DNA of 55,807 nucleotides from Halomonas sp. GTDB lineage: Bacteria > Pseudomonadota > Gammaproteobacteria > Pseudomonadales > Halomonadaceae. The notes under the pieces were generated by a model. It was not told where the DNA came from, did no database searches, and saw only the letters and a list, made by a program, of their open reading frames with translations. Both the position numbers and the translations under genes were made by a program. Below, in pieces: positions 24,903 to 32,833 of the stretch; position 1 is the stretch's first letter, and each line of letters opens with the position of its first letter. The DNA lies in contig NZ_JACUUD010000007.1 of the NCBI RefSeq assembly GCF_014859505.1, forward strand, positions 1 through 55,807, given 5' to 3'.

Positions 24903-26024
24903 ATGCGCACGCCGTTCGTGTGGATGGTGGGCTGTCTGATCGGGCTTGGGTCGATGCCCGCTGCAGTCGCCAGCGGTTGGAACATGCCGGTAGGGGTCAC
25001 CGACCTGAGCCGCGAGATCCACTCCCTGCACATGATCATCTTCTGGATCTGCGTGATCATCGGCGTGGTCGTGTTCGGGGTGATGTTCTATTCCCTGTTC
25101 AAGTTCCGTCGCTCGCGTGGCGCCGAGGCGGCCAACTTCCATGAGAACACCACGGTGGAGGTGCTGTGGACCGCCATTCCCCTGCTGATCCTGGTGGGCA
25201 TGGCGGTGCCGGCCACCGCGACTCTAAAGAAGATGTACGACGCCTCCGATGCCGAGCTCGATGTGATGATCATCGGCCAGCAGTGGCGCTGGCGCTACGA
25301 GTACCTGGGCGAGGAGGTCGCCTTCAACTCCAGCATGAGCACGCCCCGCGCCCAGATACGCGGCGAAGAGTCGCGCGATGAGCACTATCTCCTCGAGGTG
25401 GATAACCCCCTGGTGCTGCCCATCAACCGCAAGGTGCGCTTCCTGATGACCTCCGACGACGTCATCCACTCCTGGTGGGTGCCGGATTTCGCTGTCAAAC
25501 AGGACACCATTCCCGGTTTCGTCAACGAGAACTGGGTGCGTATCAACGAGCCCGGCATCTATCGTGGCCAGTGCGCCGAGCTGTGCGGCATGGACCATGG
25601 CTTCATGCCCATCGTGGTGCATGCCATGGAGGAAGAGGATTTCGAGGTCTGGCTTGCCGAGCGCAGGGAAGAGGCCGAGCAGGAGGCCATGGGCGTCGAC
25701 CGCGAATGGGCCCTGGATGAGCTGATGGAGCGGGGCGAAACGGTCTACGCCAGCATCTGTGCCTCCTGCCACCAGGCCGAAGGGCAGGGCGCTGCGCCGG
25801 CCTTCCCGGCGCTGGCAGGCAACCAGCGGTTGATCGACGACGCGGACTGGCACCTAAATACCATTCTCAACGGCGTGTCGGGAACGGCGATGCCCGCCTT
25901 CCGCAGCACCCTCAACCCCGTCGAGCTCGCCGCCGTGACCACCTGGACACGTAATGCCTGGGGTAACGACACCGGGGATGCTATTCAGCCTGCCGCGGTG
26001 GTCGAGAAGTTGGCGAACCAATAA
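24903..26024 (+). CDS. coxB: Cytochrome c oxidase subunit II with fused cytochrome c domain
   Basis: Subunit II of an aa3-type terminal oxidase, 373 residues. A signal or anchor helix and a second transmembrane helix (HMIIFWICVIIGVVVFGVMF) precede the periplasmic CuA domain, whose copper ligands are in CAELCGMDHGFM (Cys224, Cys228). A C-terminal cytochrome c domain carries CASCH at 286-290, making this the caa3-like form that receives electrons directly from a c-type cytochrome. ATG 24903 has GAGGAGG upstream. TATACT at 24836-24841 may be the operon -10 box. First gene of the oxidase operon. Confidence 0.96.
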   Translation: MRTPFVWMVGCLIGLGSMPAAVASGWNMPVGVTDLSREIHSLHMIIFWICVIIGVVVFGVMFYSLFKFRRSRGAEAANFHENTTVEVLWTAIPLLILVGMAVPATATLKKMYDASDAELDVMIIGQQWRWRYEYLGEEVAFNSSMSTPRAQIRGEESRDEHYLLEVDNPLVLPINRKVRFLMTSDDVIHSWWVPDFAVKQDTIPGFVNENWVRINEPGIYRGQCAELCGMDHGFMPIVVHAMEEEDFEVWLAERREEAEQEAMGVDREWALDELMERGETVYASICASCHQAEGQGAAPAFPALAGNQRLIDDADWHLNTILNGVSGTAMPAFRSTLNPVELAAVTTWTRNAWGNDTGDAIQPAAVVEKLANQ

Positions 26025-26068
26025 CTGCACAACAACAACCGCACAATGACAGATCAGGGAGATTCACG

Positions 26069-27703
26069 ATGGCGCCCAAGCTGCCTCCGCATCACCCCGT
26101 CGAGCAGAGCACCTCGGCTACCGCCGGCGGCCAGGCATCCGCCCATCATGCGCCGCCGCGCGGCATCCTGCGCTGGCTGCTGACCACCAATCACAAGGAG
26201 ATCGGTAGTCTCTACCTGATCTTCTCGCTGATCATGTTCTTCATCGGCGGGATCTTCGCCCTGGTGGTTCGTGCCGAGCTGTTCCAGCCGGGACTGCAAC
26301 TGGTCAATCCGGAATTCTTCAACCAGATGACCACCATGCATGGCCTGATCATGGTCTTCGCGGCAGTCATGCCGGCCTTCACGGGGCTGGCCAACTGGAT
26401 GATCCCGCTGCAGATCGGCGCGCCCGACATGGCCCTGCCACGGCTGAACAACTTCAGCTTCTGGCTGCTTCCGGTGGCCTTCCTGCTGCTGCTCTCCACC
26501 CTGCTGATGCCGGGGGGCGGTCCCAACTTCGGCTGGACCTTCTACGCTCCGCTTTCCACTACCTATGCGCCGCCGTCCACCACCTTCTTCATCCTCTCGC
26601 TGCACATCGCCGGCATCAGCTCGATCCTTGGTGCGATCAACATCGTCGCCACCATCATCAACATGCGCGCCCCGGGCATGCGGATGATGGACATGCCGCT
26701 GTTCGTCTGGACCTGGTTGATCACCGCCTTCCTGCTGATCGCGGTAATGCCGGTGCTGGCGGGGGTGATCACCATGATGCTGATGGACATCAACTTCGGC
26801 ACCCACTTCTTCAATGCCGCCGGCGGCGGTGATCCGGTGCTGTTCCAGCACCTGTTCTGGTTCTTCGGGCACCCCGAGGTCTACATCATGATCCTGCCGG
26901 CCTTCGGCATCGTCTCGGCGATCATCCCGACCTTCGCCCGCAAGCGGCTCTTCGGTTACGCCTCCATGGTCTACGCCACGGCCTCCATCGCCATCCTCTC
27001 CTTCCTGGTGTGGGCGCACCACATGTTCGTGGTGGGGCTGCCACTGGCCGCTGAGCTGTTCTTCATGTACACCACCATGATCATCGCGGTGCCCACCGGG
27101 GTGAAGGTGTTCAACTGGATCACCACCCTGTTTCGCGGCTCCATTACCTTCGAGCCACCGATGCTGTTCGCCCTGGCCTTCGTGGTGCTGTTCACCATCG
27201 GCGGCTTCTCCGGCCTGATGCTGGCCATCGCCCCGGCGGATTTCCAGTATCACGACACCTACTTCGTGGTGGCGCACTTCCACTATGTGCTGGTGCCGGG
27301 GGCGGTGTTCGCGATCATGGCCGGGGTCTACTACTGGCTGCCCAAGTGGACCGGTCACTATCCCAACGTGAAGCTGGCCCAGTGGCACTTCTGGCTGTCG
27401 GTGATCGGTGTCAATCTCACCTTCTTCCCGATGCACTTCGCTGGGCTTGCCGGTATGCCACGGCGAATCCCGGATTACGCCCTCCAGTTTGCCGATTTCA
27501 ACCTGGTGTCGAGCCTGGGGGCCTTCATGTTCGGTGCCTCTCAGCTGGTCTTCGTGGCCGTGGTGATCCTCTGCGTGCGCGGTGGCGAGAAGGCACCGGC
27601 CAAGGCGTGGGAAGGTGCTGAGGATCTCGAGTGGAGCGTGCCGAGCCCGGCGCCGCTGCATACCTTCGAGACGCCGCCGACCTTTCAGCGCCATGAGCAC
27701 TGA
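26069..27703 (+). CDS. coxA: Cytochrome c oxidase subunit I
   Basis: Catalytic haem-copper subunit, 544 residues and twelve transmembrane helices. Visible landmarks are TMHGLIMVF (low-spin haem ligand region), WTFYAPLS, HLFWFFGHPEVYIMILPAFG (CuB histidine, the cross-linked Tyr region, Glu of the D-channel area), WAHHMFVVG (CuB histidines) and VVAHFHYVLVPG (haem a and a3 histidines). It reduces oxygen to water and pumps protons. It follows coxB by 44 bases; AGGGAG precedes the ATG. Confidence 0.98.
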   Translation: MAPKLPPHHPVEQSTSATAGGQASAHHAPPRGILRWLLTTNHKEIGSLYLIFSLIMFFIGGIFALVVRAELFQPGLQLVNPEFFNQMTTMHGLIMVFAAVMPAFTGLANWMIPLQIGAPDMALPRLNNFSFWLLPVAFLLLLSTLLMPGGGPNFGWTFYAPLSTTYAPPSTTFFILSLHIAGISSILGAINIVATIINMRAPGMRMMDMPLFVWTWLITAFLLIAVMPVLAGVITMMLMDINFGTHFFNAAGGGDPVLFQHLFWFFGHPEVYIMILPAFGIVSAIIPTFARKRLFGYASMVYATASIAILSFLVWAHHMFVVGLPLAAELFFMYTTMIIAVPTGVKVFNWITTLFRGSITFEPPMLFALAFVVLFTIGGFSGLMLAIAPADFQYHDTYFVVAHFHYVLVPGAVFAIMAGVYYWLPKWTGHYPNVKLAQWHFWLSVIGVNLTFFPMHFAGLAGMPRRIPDYALQFADFNLVSSLGAFMFGASQLVFVAVVILCVRGGEKAPAKAWEGAEDLEWSVPSPAPLHTFETPPTFQRHEH

Positions 27704-27737
27704 GCAGAAATCGGCACAGTGCCGCAGGAGGTGATCC

Positions 27738-28337
27738 ATGACTGAGTTCGAACGCCGCACGCCCGAGGCCAATCCCGGCGTGCGCCGCACGGTGGTGCGC
27801 TCGGTGGCTACCCTGGTGGGCATGTTCGCCTTTGCCTTCGCCCTGGTGCCCCTCTACGACGTCTTCTGCCGCGTCACCGGGATCAACGGCAAGGTGGAGA
27901 CCACCGCCCAGGCCATCGTGCACGAGGGGGTGGACGACTCGCGCTATGTCACGGTGCAGTTCATCACCCGCAACGGGTCGGGGCTGCCCTGGAACCTCGA
28001 GGTGGAGACCCGCCAGGTTCGTGTCCACCCGGGGCAGAGCACCGAGGTGGGGTTTGCCTTCCATAACGCCAGCAGCGAGGGCACCTGGGGGCGGGCGGTG
28101 CCCAGCGTGTCGCCCTCCAACGCCACGCGCCACCTGCGCAAGGTGAGCTGCTTCTGCTTCGAGGAGCAGCACTTGGAGGCGGGCGAGCGCCTGGAACTGC
28201 CGCTGGTATTCCAGTTGTCCAGGGATCTGCCTCCCGAGGTCAATACCGTAACCCTGGTCTATACCCTGTATCCCGTCACCCGTGATGAGGCGCCGCTTCA
28301 GGCCCGGGCGACTGCTGGCAAAGGAGATGAGGCATGA
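27738..28337 (+). CDS. ctaG: Cytochrome c oxidase assembly protein CtaG/Cox11
   Basis: Copper chaperone that inserts CuB into subunit I. The 199-residue protein has one N-terminal transmembrane helix (TLVGMFAFAFALVPLYDVFC) followed by the Cox11 periplasmic beta domain, with the copper-binding CFCFEEQ motif near residue 139. The stop overlaps the coxC start by four bases (ATGA). AGGAGG lies before the ATG. Confidence 0.96.
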   Translation: MTEFERRTPEANPGVRRTVVRSVATLVGMFAFAFALVPLYDVFCRVTGINGKVETTAQAIVHEGVDDSRYVTVQFITRNGSGLPWNLEVETRQVRVHPGQSTEVGFAFHNASSEGTWGRAVPSVSPSNATRHLRKVSCFCFEEQHLEAGERLELPLVFQLSRDLPPEVNTVTLVYTLYPVTRDEAPLQARATAGKGDEA

Positions 28338-29194
28338 GCGGTGGTAGCTACTACGTTCCGTCAACCAGCAAGTGGCCGATCCTGGGCTCGCTGGCCCTGG
28401 GCCTGATGATGATCGGCACCGGCATGGTCCTGGTGCACGACCGTGGGACTCCCATCATGACGCTCGGCCTCCTCGCCGTGCTGGCGGTGATGGGGTTCTG
28501 GTTCCGCGATGTGGTGAAGGAGTCCCGTGGCGGGCTCTATGATGCCCAGATGGACCGTTCCTTCCGCCAGGGCATGGGCTGGTTCATCTTCTCCGAGGTG
28601 ATGTTCTTCGCAGCCTTCTTCGGGGCGCTGTTCTACATCCGCACCTTCGCCCTGCCATGGCTCGACGGCGAGGGGGCGAAGGGCGTGGCGGCGCTGCTGT
28701 GGCCGGAGTTCACCGCCAGCTGGCCGCTGATGAGCCCTCCAGACACGGCGGTGGCCGGCCCCCGCGATACTTTCAGCCCCTGGCAGCTGCCGCTGGTCAA
28801 CACCCTGATCCTGGTGGCGTCGAGCATCACCCTGACGGTGGCCCACGAGGGGCTGAAGGAGGGGCACCGTGACACCACACGCAACTGGCTGTTCGCCACC
28901 CTCCTGCTGGCCATCAGTTTCATCACCATCCAGGGCGTCGAATACTACGAGGCCTATGTCCACTATGGCATCACCCTGGAGGCGGGGATCTACGGAGCGA
29001 CCTTCTTCCTGCTCACCGGCTTTCACGGCGCCCACGTGATCATCGGTGCCACCATCCTGGCGGTGATGCTGGTGCGTGTGTTGCGCGGCCACTTCTCCAG
29101 CGACAACCACTTCGGTTTCGAGGCCGCCTGCTGGTACTGGCACTTCGTGGACGTGGTGTGGATCGGCCTGTTCCTGTTCGTCTATGTCTTCTAG
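28334..29194 (+). CDS. coxC: Cytochrome c oxidase subunit III
   Basis: A 286-residue, seven-helix subunit of the oxidase. Family text includes GMGWFIFSEVMFFAAFFGAL, GIYGATFFLLTGFHGAHVII and ACWYWHFVDVVWIGLFLFVY. An insertion of about 30 residues after FYIRTFALPWLDG is common in Pseudomonas/Halomonas versions. Its start lies inside the ctaG stop region, so the two are coupled. Confidence 0.96.
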   Translation: MSGGSYYVPSTSKWPILGSLALGLMMIGTGMVLVHDRGTPIMTLGLLAVLAVMGFWFRDVVKESRGGLYDAQMDRSFRQGMGWFIFSEVMFFAAFFGALFYIRTFALPWLDGEGAKGVAALLWPEFTASWPLMSPPDTAVAGPRDTFSPWQLPLVNTLILVASSITLTVAHEGLKEGHRDTTRNWLFATLLLAISFITIQGVEYYEAYVHYGITLEAGIYGATFFLLTGFHGAHVIIGATILAVMLVRVLRGHFSSDNHFGFEAACWYWHFVDVVWIGLFLFVYVF

Positions 29195-29260
29195 GGTCGT
29201 GCTTCCCACCCCGGTCTTTCAGTGCGCCGCCGTCCCGGGCGGCGTCTTCCGGGGAAACGA

Positions 29261-29455
29261 TCAGCCGGCGAGGCCGCCGGTGTAGAAGCCGTATAAAAGC
29301 AGTGCCAGCAGGGTGGCAGCCATCGCGACGCGAACCTTGAGTGACACCAGCAGTCGGCGCGAGCTGGCGCCGTCGCGAAGCAGGAAGCCGGCACCGGCGG
29401 CAAGGCTCGCCAGCATGGCCAGGAATACCAGCGCGATCAGGACCTTGAGCAGCAT
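29261..29455 (-). CDS. DUF2909 twin transmembrane protein
   Basis: A 64-residue protein with two hydrophobic helices separated by a basic loop (RDGASSRRLLVSLKVR), the DUF2909 pattern. It is encoded antisense inside the oxidase operon. AAGGAG precedes its ATG and lies within the start of the divergent SURF1 gene; the two start codons overlap by two bases. An antisense DUF2909 gene at this place is a familiar arrangement in related oxidase operons. Role unknown, presumably oxidase assembly. Confidence 0.85.
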   Translation of the reverse strand: MLLKVLIALVFLAMLASLAAGAGFLLRDGASSRRLLVSLKVRVAMAATLLALLLYGFYTGGLAG

Positions 29456-30206
29456 GGAACACTCCTTGAACGATTCTCCCTCTCAGCATGCCCGTCGCGG
29501 ACCGTGGCGGCAACGCCTTTGGTGGGTGCTGTGGGCGCCGCTGGTGCTGCTGGGACTGGGGCTCGGGCTGTGGCAGTGGGAGCGGGCCGCCGAGAAGCGC
29601 GACTACCTAGCGGCCCTCGAGGCGGCGCCGCACCTCGAGGCGCCGCGCCAGCTGCCGCCGGATGGCAGCCGGCTGACCTTGAGCGGCGAGTACCTGCCGG
29701 AGCTGACCCTGTTTCTCGATAACCGGGTTCTCGATGGGCGTCACGGTGTGGCGCCACTGACGCCGCTGCGCACCGACGACGATCGCGTATGGCTGGTACA
29801 GCGTGGCTTCCTGGCCAGCGGCGCCGGCCGCGAGACGCCCGAGGTGGCTACGCCCTCCGGGCGTGTGACGCTGGAGGGGCGTTGGCAGGTAGCCGGCAAG
29901 GGGGCGCCGCTGTTCGGTCCCAACCGCGAAGGGCAGCGCCTCCAGCGGATTCAGCTCGATGCGTGGGAAATGCCCTTCGCCCATGACGGCTGGCTGCATC
30001 TCGAGCAGGGCCCCGGCCTTCTGGCCCCCTGGTGGACCCCCAGCGTGATGCCCCCCAGCCGACACCTGGGCTATGCGGTGCAGTGGTGGGGACTGGCGCT
30101 GGCCGCTCTGGTGGTGATGGTGATCGGTGGTCGGCGCCTCGGGCGTGACCGGCGATCGACCGATGCCGAAGAATCCTATCGTACAGACAAGCAGGAGAGC
30201 TTGTGA
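29454..30206 (+). CDS. SURF1 family oxidase assembly protein
   Basis: A 250-residue membrane protein with helices at about 24-42 (WVLWAPLVLLGLGLGLWQW) and near the C-terminus (YAVQWWGLALAALVVMVIGG), flanking a periplasmic domain; this is the SURF1 topology. Conserved text includes WQWERAAEKRDYL, TLFLDNRVLDGRHGVAPLTP and VWLVQRGFL. SURF1 assists haem a insertion into subunit I. ATG 29454 is the best start but has only AGGA about eleven bases upstream, and it overlaps the antisense DUF2909 start. Confidence 0.9.
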   Translation: MEHSLNDSPSQHARRGPWRQRLWWVLWAPLVLLGLGLGLWQWERAAEKRDYLAALEAAPHLEAPRQLPPDGSRLTLSGEYLPELTLFLDNRVLDGRHGVAPLTPLRTDDDRVWLVQRGFLASGAGRETPEVATPSGRVTLEGRWQVAGKGAPLFGPNREGQRLQRIQLDAWEMPFAHDGWLHLEQGPGLLAPWWTPSVMPPSRHLGYAVQWWGLALAALVVMVIGGRRLGRDRRSTDAEESYRTDKQESL

Positions 30207-30754
30207 TGAGTCAGACCTCTCGAGCACGCGCTTCCCGCTTCAAGGTCCTGGCACTGGTGTCGCTCTTTGCACTGCCGCTGCTGGTGGCCTGGGCCATGGT
30301 GACCTGGCGGGTCGGTATACCCGAGCAGCGTACCGCCCATGGTGACCTGGCGCCTGATATCCCGGCGCTGTCGGCCTGGCCACTGGTGGGTGAGTTCGCC
30401 CCGGCCGTGGCCGGTGACTGGGTGTTGGCCTTCGACTGCAGCCGCGACTGCGCGGTTCTGGCCGATCAGTGGTGGCGCCTGCATCGGGCCCTGGGTCGCG
30501 AGGCGCCGCGGGTCAGTCGTCTGCGCGTCGGTGGTGACGCCGACGCGCTGCCCGGCGAGGCGGTGGCGAACTGGACCGAAAGACCGGTGTGGCACGCCCC
30601 CGACCGTCTCTGGGTGCTGGACCCCCAGGGCCTGCCGGTGCTTGCTTACGGGCCCGAGGTGTCGCCACGCGACGTACTCGATGATGTCAATCGCCTGCTG
30701 CGCATGAACCCCGAGGTGCTGCGTCGGGAAGAACCCGGGCTGGCGGGACGATAG
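30206..30754 (+). CDS. Sco-like membrane-anchored protein in the oxidase operon
   Basis: A 182-residue protein with an N-terminal membrane anchor (VLALVSLFALPLLVAWAMVT). The periplasmic part has CSRDC at residues 78-82, a CxxxC spacing like the copper site of Sco proteins, and LWVLDPQGLPVLAY, which resembles the LVDPxG strand of thioredoxin-fold Sco proteins. A clear Sco family signature is otherwise missing. Genes of this kind, usually annotated as hypothetical, lie between surf1 and ctaA in related operons. ATG 30206 is preferred (GGAGAG six bases upstream); a GTG three bases earlier is possible. Confidence 0.75.
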   Translation: MSQTSRARASRFKVLALVSLFALPLLVAWAMVTWRVGIPEQRTAHGDLAPDIPALSAWPLVGEFAPAVAGDWVLAFDCSRDCAVLADQWWRLHRALGREAPRVSRLRVGGDADALPGEAVANWTERPVWHAPDRLWVLDPQGLPVLAYGPEVSPRDVLDDVNRLLRMNPEVLRREEPGLAGR

Positions 30755-30765
30755 GGAAGACAGTG

Positions 30766-31839
30766 ATGAAGGCAATGACGAATGGAGAGTCTCGGCGCCG
30801 CCTGCGATGGCTTATGGTTCTTAGCCTGGTGGGGGTGGTCTTCACCGTGGCGGTGATTCTGGTGGGGGTGTTCACGCGGCTGGTGGATGCCGGCCTGGGA
30901 TGCCCGGACTGGCCGGGTTGCTACGGTCGCCTGGTGGTGCCCGATGAATCCCGAGCCATGGCCCACACGCCCGAGGCGCCGCTGGAGACCTTTCAGGCCT
31001 GGGTCGAGATGGTGCATCGCTACGTGGCCTCGGCACTGGGGCTTCTGGTGATCGCCCTGGTGGTGCTGGGCGCGCCGCTGCGTCGTCGACCCGACTACCC
31101 CTTGGGGGTCAGCCTGGCTCTGCTGGCGGTGATCCTGATGCAGGGGGCCTTCGGGGCCTTCACCGTGACCCTCCAGCTGTGGCCCCAGGTGGTGACCCTC
31201 CACCTGCTCGGGGGGCTGTCGGTGATGCTGCTGTTCCTGTGGCTGCATCTGAGACTGCGCCGCTTCGCCGGCGGCAGGCTGACATTTGGCGGCGTAGCGC
31301 CGCCGCGGCGTCCGCTGACGGCACTCTGGGGGCTCGCCGTGGCACTGCTGGTGGCGCAGATTGCCCTGGGGGGCTGGGTCTCCAGCAACTACGCCGGTAT
31401 CGCCTGCCAAGGGTTTCCCACCTGCAACGGCCAGTGGTGGCCGGCCATGGACTGGAGCGAGGGGTTTCACCTGACTCAGAGCGTGGGGCCCAACTACCTG
31501 CATGGGCAGTTGCATGCCGATGCGCGCACGGCGATCCAGATGGGCCATCGCCTGGGGGCCCTGGCGCTGGGGCTGGTGCTGCTGCTGCTGGTCATTCGCC
31601 ACTGGCATGAGGCGCGGCTGAGGCCCTGGCTGGGGACCCTTATGGGCCTCTATGTGGTGCAGCTGGGCCTCGGCATCGCCAACGTGCTGCTGTGGCTGCC
31701 ACTATGGCTGGCCCTGCTGCATACTGCCGGGGCGGTAGTACTGGTCATTGCCATGGCCCTGGCGATCTGGGTGTGGCGTGAATCCGAAGCGGCGCAAGCA
31801 TTACAACAATCGACCAAGAAGGAGTGGGTCCATGTCTGA
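30766..31839 (+). CDS. ctaA: Haem A synthase (CtaA/COX15)
   Basis: Inner-membrane enzyme that oxidises haem O to haem A, 357 residues with eight helices in two four-helix halves. Family motifs are FTRLVDAGLGCPDWPGCYGR, the haem-ligating MVHRYVAS, LHLLGGLSVML, QMGHRLGALALG and LLHTAGAVVLV. AGGGAAG lies six bases before ATG 30766; GTG 30763 is the alternative. It overlaps the start of cyoE by eight bases. Confidence 0.95.
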   Translation: MKAMTNGESRRRLRWLMVLSLVGVVFTVAVILVGVFTRLVDAGLGCPDWPGCYGRLVVPDESRAMAHTPEAPLETFQAWVEMVHRYVASALGLLVIALVVLGAPLRRRPDYPLGVSLALLAVILMQGAFGAFTVTLQLWPQVVTLHLLGGLSVMLLFLWLHLRLRRFAGGRLTFGGVAPPRRPLTALWGLAVALLVAQIALGGWVSSNYAGIACQGFPTCNGQWWPAMDWSEGFHLTQSVGPNYLHGQLHADARTAIQMGHRLGALALGLVLLLLVIRHWHEARLRPWLGTLMGLYVVQLGLGIANVLLWLPLWLALLHTAGAVVLVIAMALAIWVWRESEAAQALQQSTKKEWVHV

Positions 31840-32770
31840 GGCCATGATGACGCAAGTTCGCACGGCGGCGTCCGTGCCGCTGGAGTCGGCCCGCTGGGGC
31901 TGGCGAGACCTGCTGACCCTGTGCAAGCCGCGGGTGGTGGTGGTGATGCTGGTGTGTGCCCTGGTGGGCATGGCGCTGGCGCGTCCCATGCTGCCATCGC
32001 TTGCCGTTGTGTTCTTCGGGCTGGCTGGCATCGGGCTGGCCGCCGGAGGCGCCGCGGCCTTCAACCACGTGGTCGACCGGCGCCTGGATGCCATGATGCT
32101 GCGCACCTCGCGTCGGCCGCTGGCGTCCCGCCGCATGCCCAGTGCAGTGGCGTTGATCTGGGCCACCCTGCTTTCGGTGGCGGGCATCGGCCTGCTGGCC
32201 TGGCAGGTCAATGCGCTTACCGCCTGGCTGACTCTGGGCTCGCTGATCGGCTATGCGCTGGTCTATACCGCCTTTCTCAAGCACGCCACGCCCCAGAACA
32301 TCGTGATCGGCGGTGTGGCCGGGGCGGCCCCGCCGCTGCTGGGGTGGACCGCGGTGACCGGCCAGGTCGGGCCCGAGCCCCTGCTGCTCCTGCTGATCAT
32401 CTTCGCCTGGACGCCTCCGCACTTCTGGGCGCTAGCGCTTCACAAGCGCGAGGAATATGCCCGGGCCGGGGTGCCGATGCTGCCGGTGACCCACGGCGAA
32501 GCCTTCACCCGCCTGCAGGTGTGGCTCTATGGCTGGCTGACTGTGGCGGTGACCCTGATGCCTTTCGTCATCGGCATGAGCGGGGCCTTCTACCTGATGG
32601 GCATGGTGGTGCTCAATGCCCGCTTCATGTTCTGGAACTGGAAGGTATGGCGTGGTCAGGATCCAAAGGCCCCCCTGGCCGCCTTCTGGTTCTCGATCCG
32701 CTATATCCTCGGAGTCTTCGGGGTCTTGCTGCTGGACCACTACGCCATGGCCTGGTCCCTGTGGGGGTGA
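31832..32770 (+). CDS. cyoE: Protohaem IX farnesyltransferase (haem O synthase)
   Basis: Makes haem O from haem B and farnesyl diphosphate, the step before CtaA. A 312-residue protein with nine helices and UbiA-family aspartate motifs: AFNHVVDRRLDAMMLRTSRR (first) and HFWALALHKREEYARAGVPM (second). ATG 31832 has AAGGAG seven bases upstream and overlaps the end of ctaA. Last gene of the operon; also called ctaB. Confidence 0.96.
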   Translation: MSEAMMTQVRTAASVPLESARWGWRDLLTLCKPRVVVVMLVCALVGMALARPMLPSLAVVFFGLAGIGLAAGGAAAFNHVVDRRLDAMMLRTSRRPLASRRMPSAVALIWATLLSVAGIGLLAWQVNALTAWLTLGSLIGYALVYTAFLKHATPQNIVIGGVAGAAPPLLGWTAVTGQVGPEPLLLLLIIFAWTPPHFWALALHKREEYARAGVPMLPVTHGEAFTRLQVWLYGWLTVAVTLMPFVIGMSGAFYLMGMVVLNARFMFWNWKVWRGQDPKAPLAAFWFSIRYILGVFGVLLLDHYAMAWSLWG

Positions 32771-32783
32771 TGCCGAGGCACGG

Positions 32784-32821
32784 ACGACGGCGCCCGGCCT
32801 TGGCCGGGCGCCGTCGTTTTT
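32784..32821 (+). terminator. Strong intrinsic terminator of the oxidase operon
   Basis: A perfect stem of at least 14 bp (32784-32797 with 32804-32817) closed by a short loop and followed by five thymines lies 13 bases after the cyoE stop. It ends just before the convergent anion-transporter gene. Confidence 0.95.
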
Positions 32822-32833
32822 CAGGGCGGCTGC

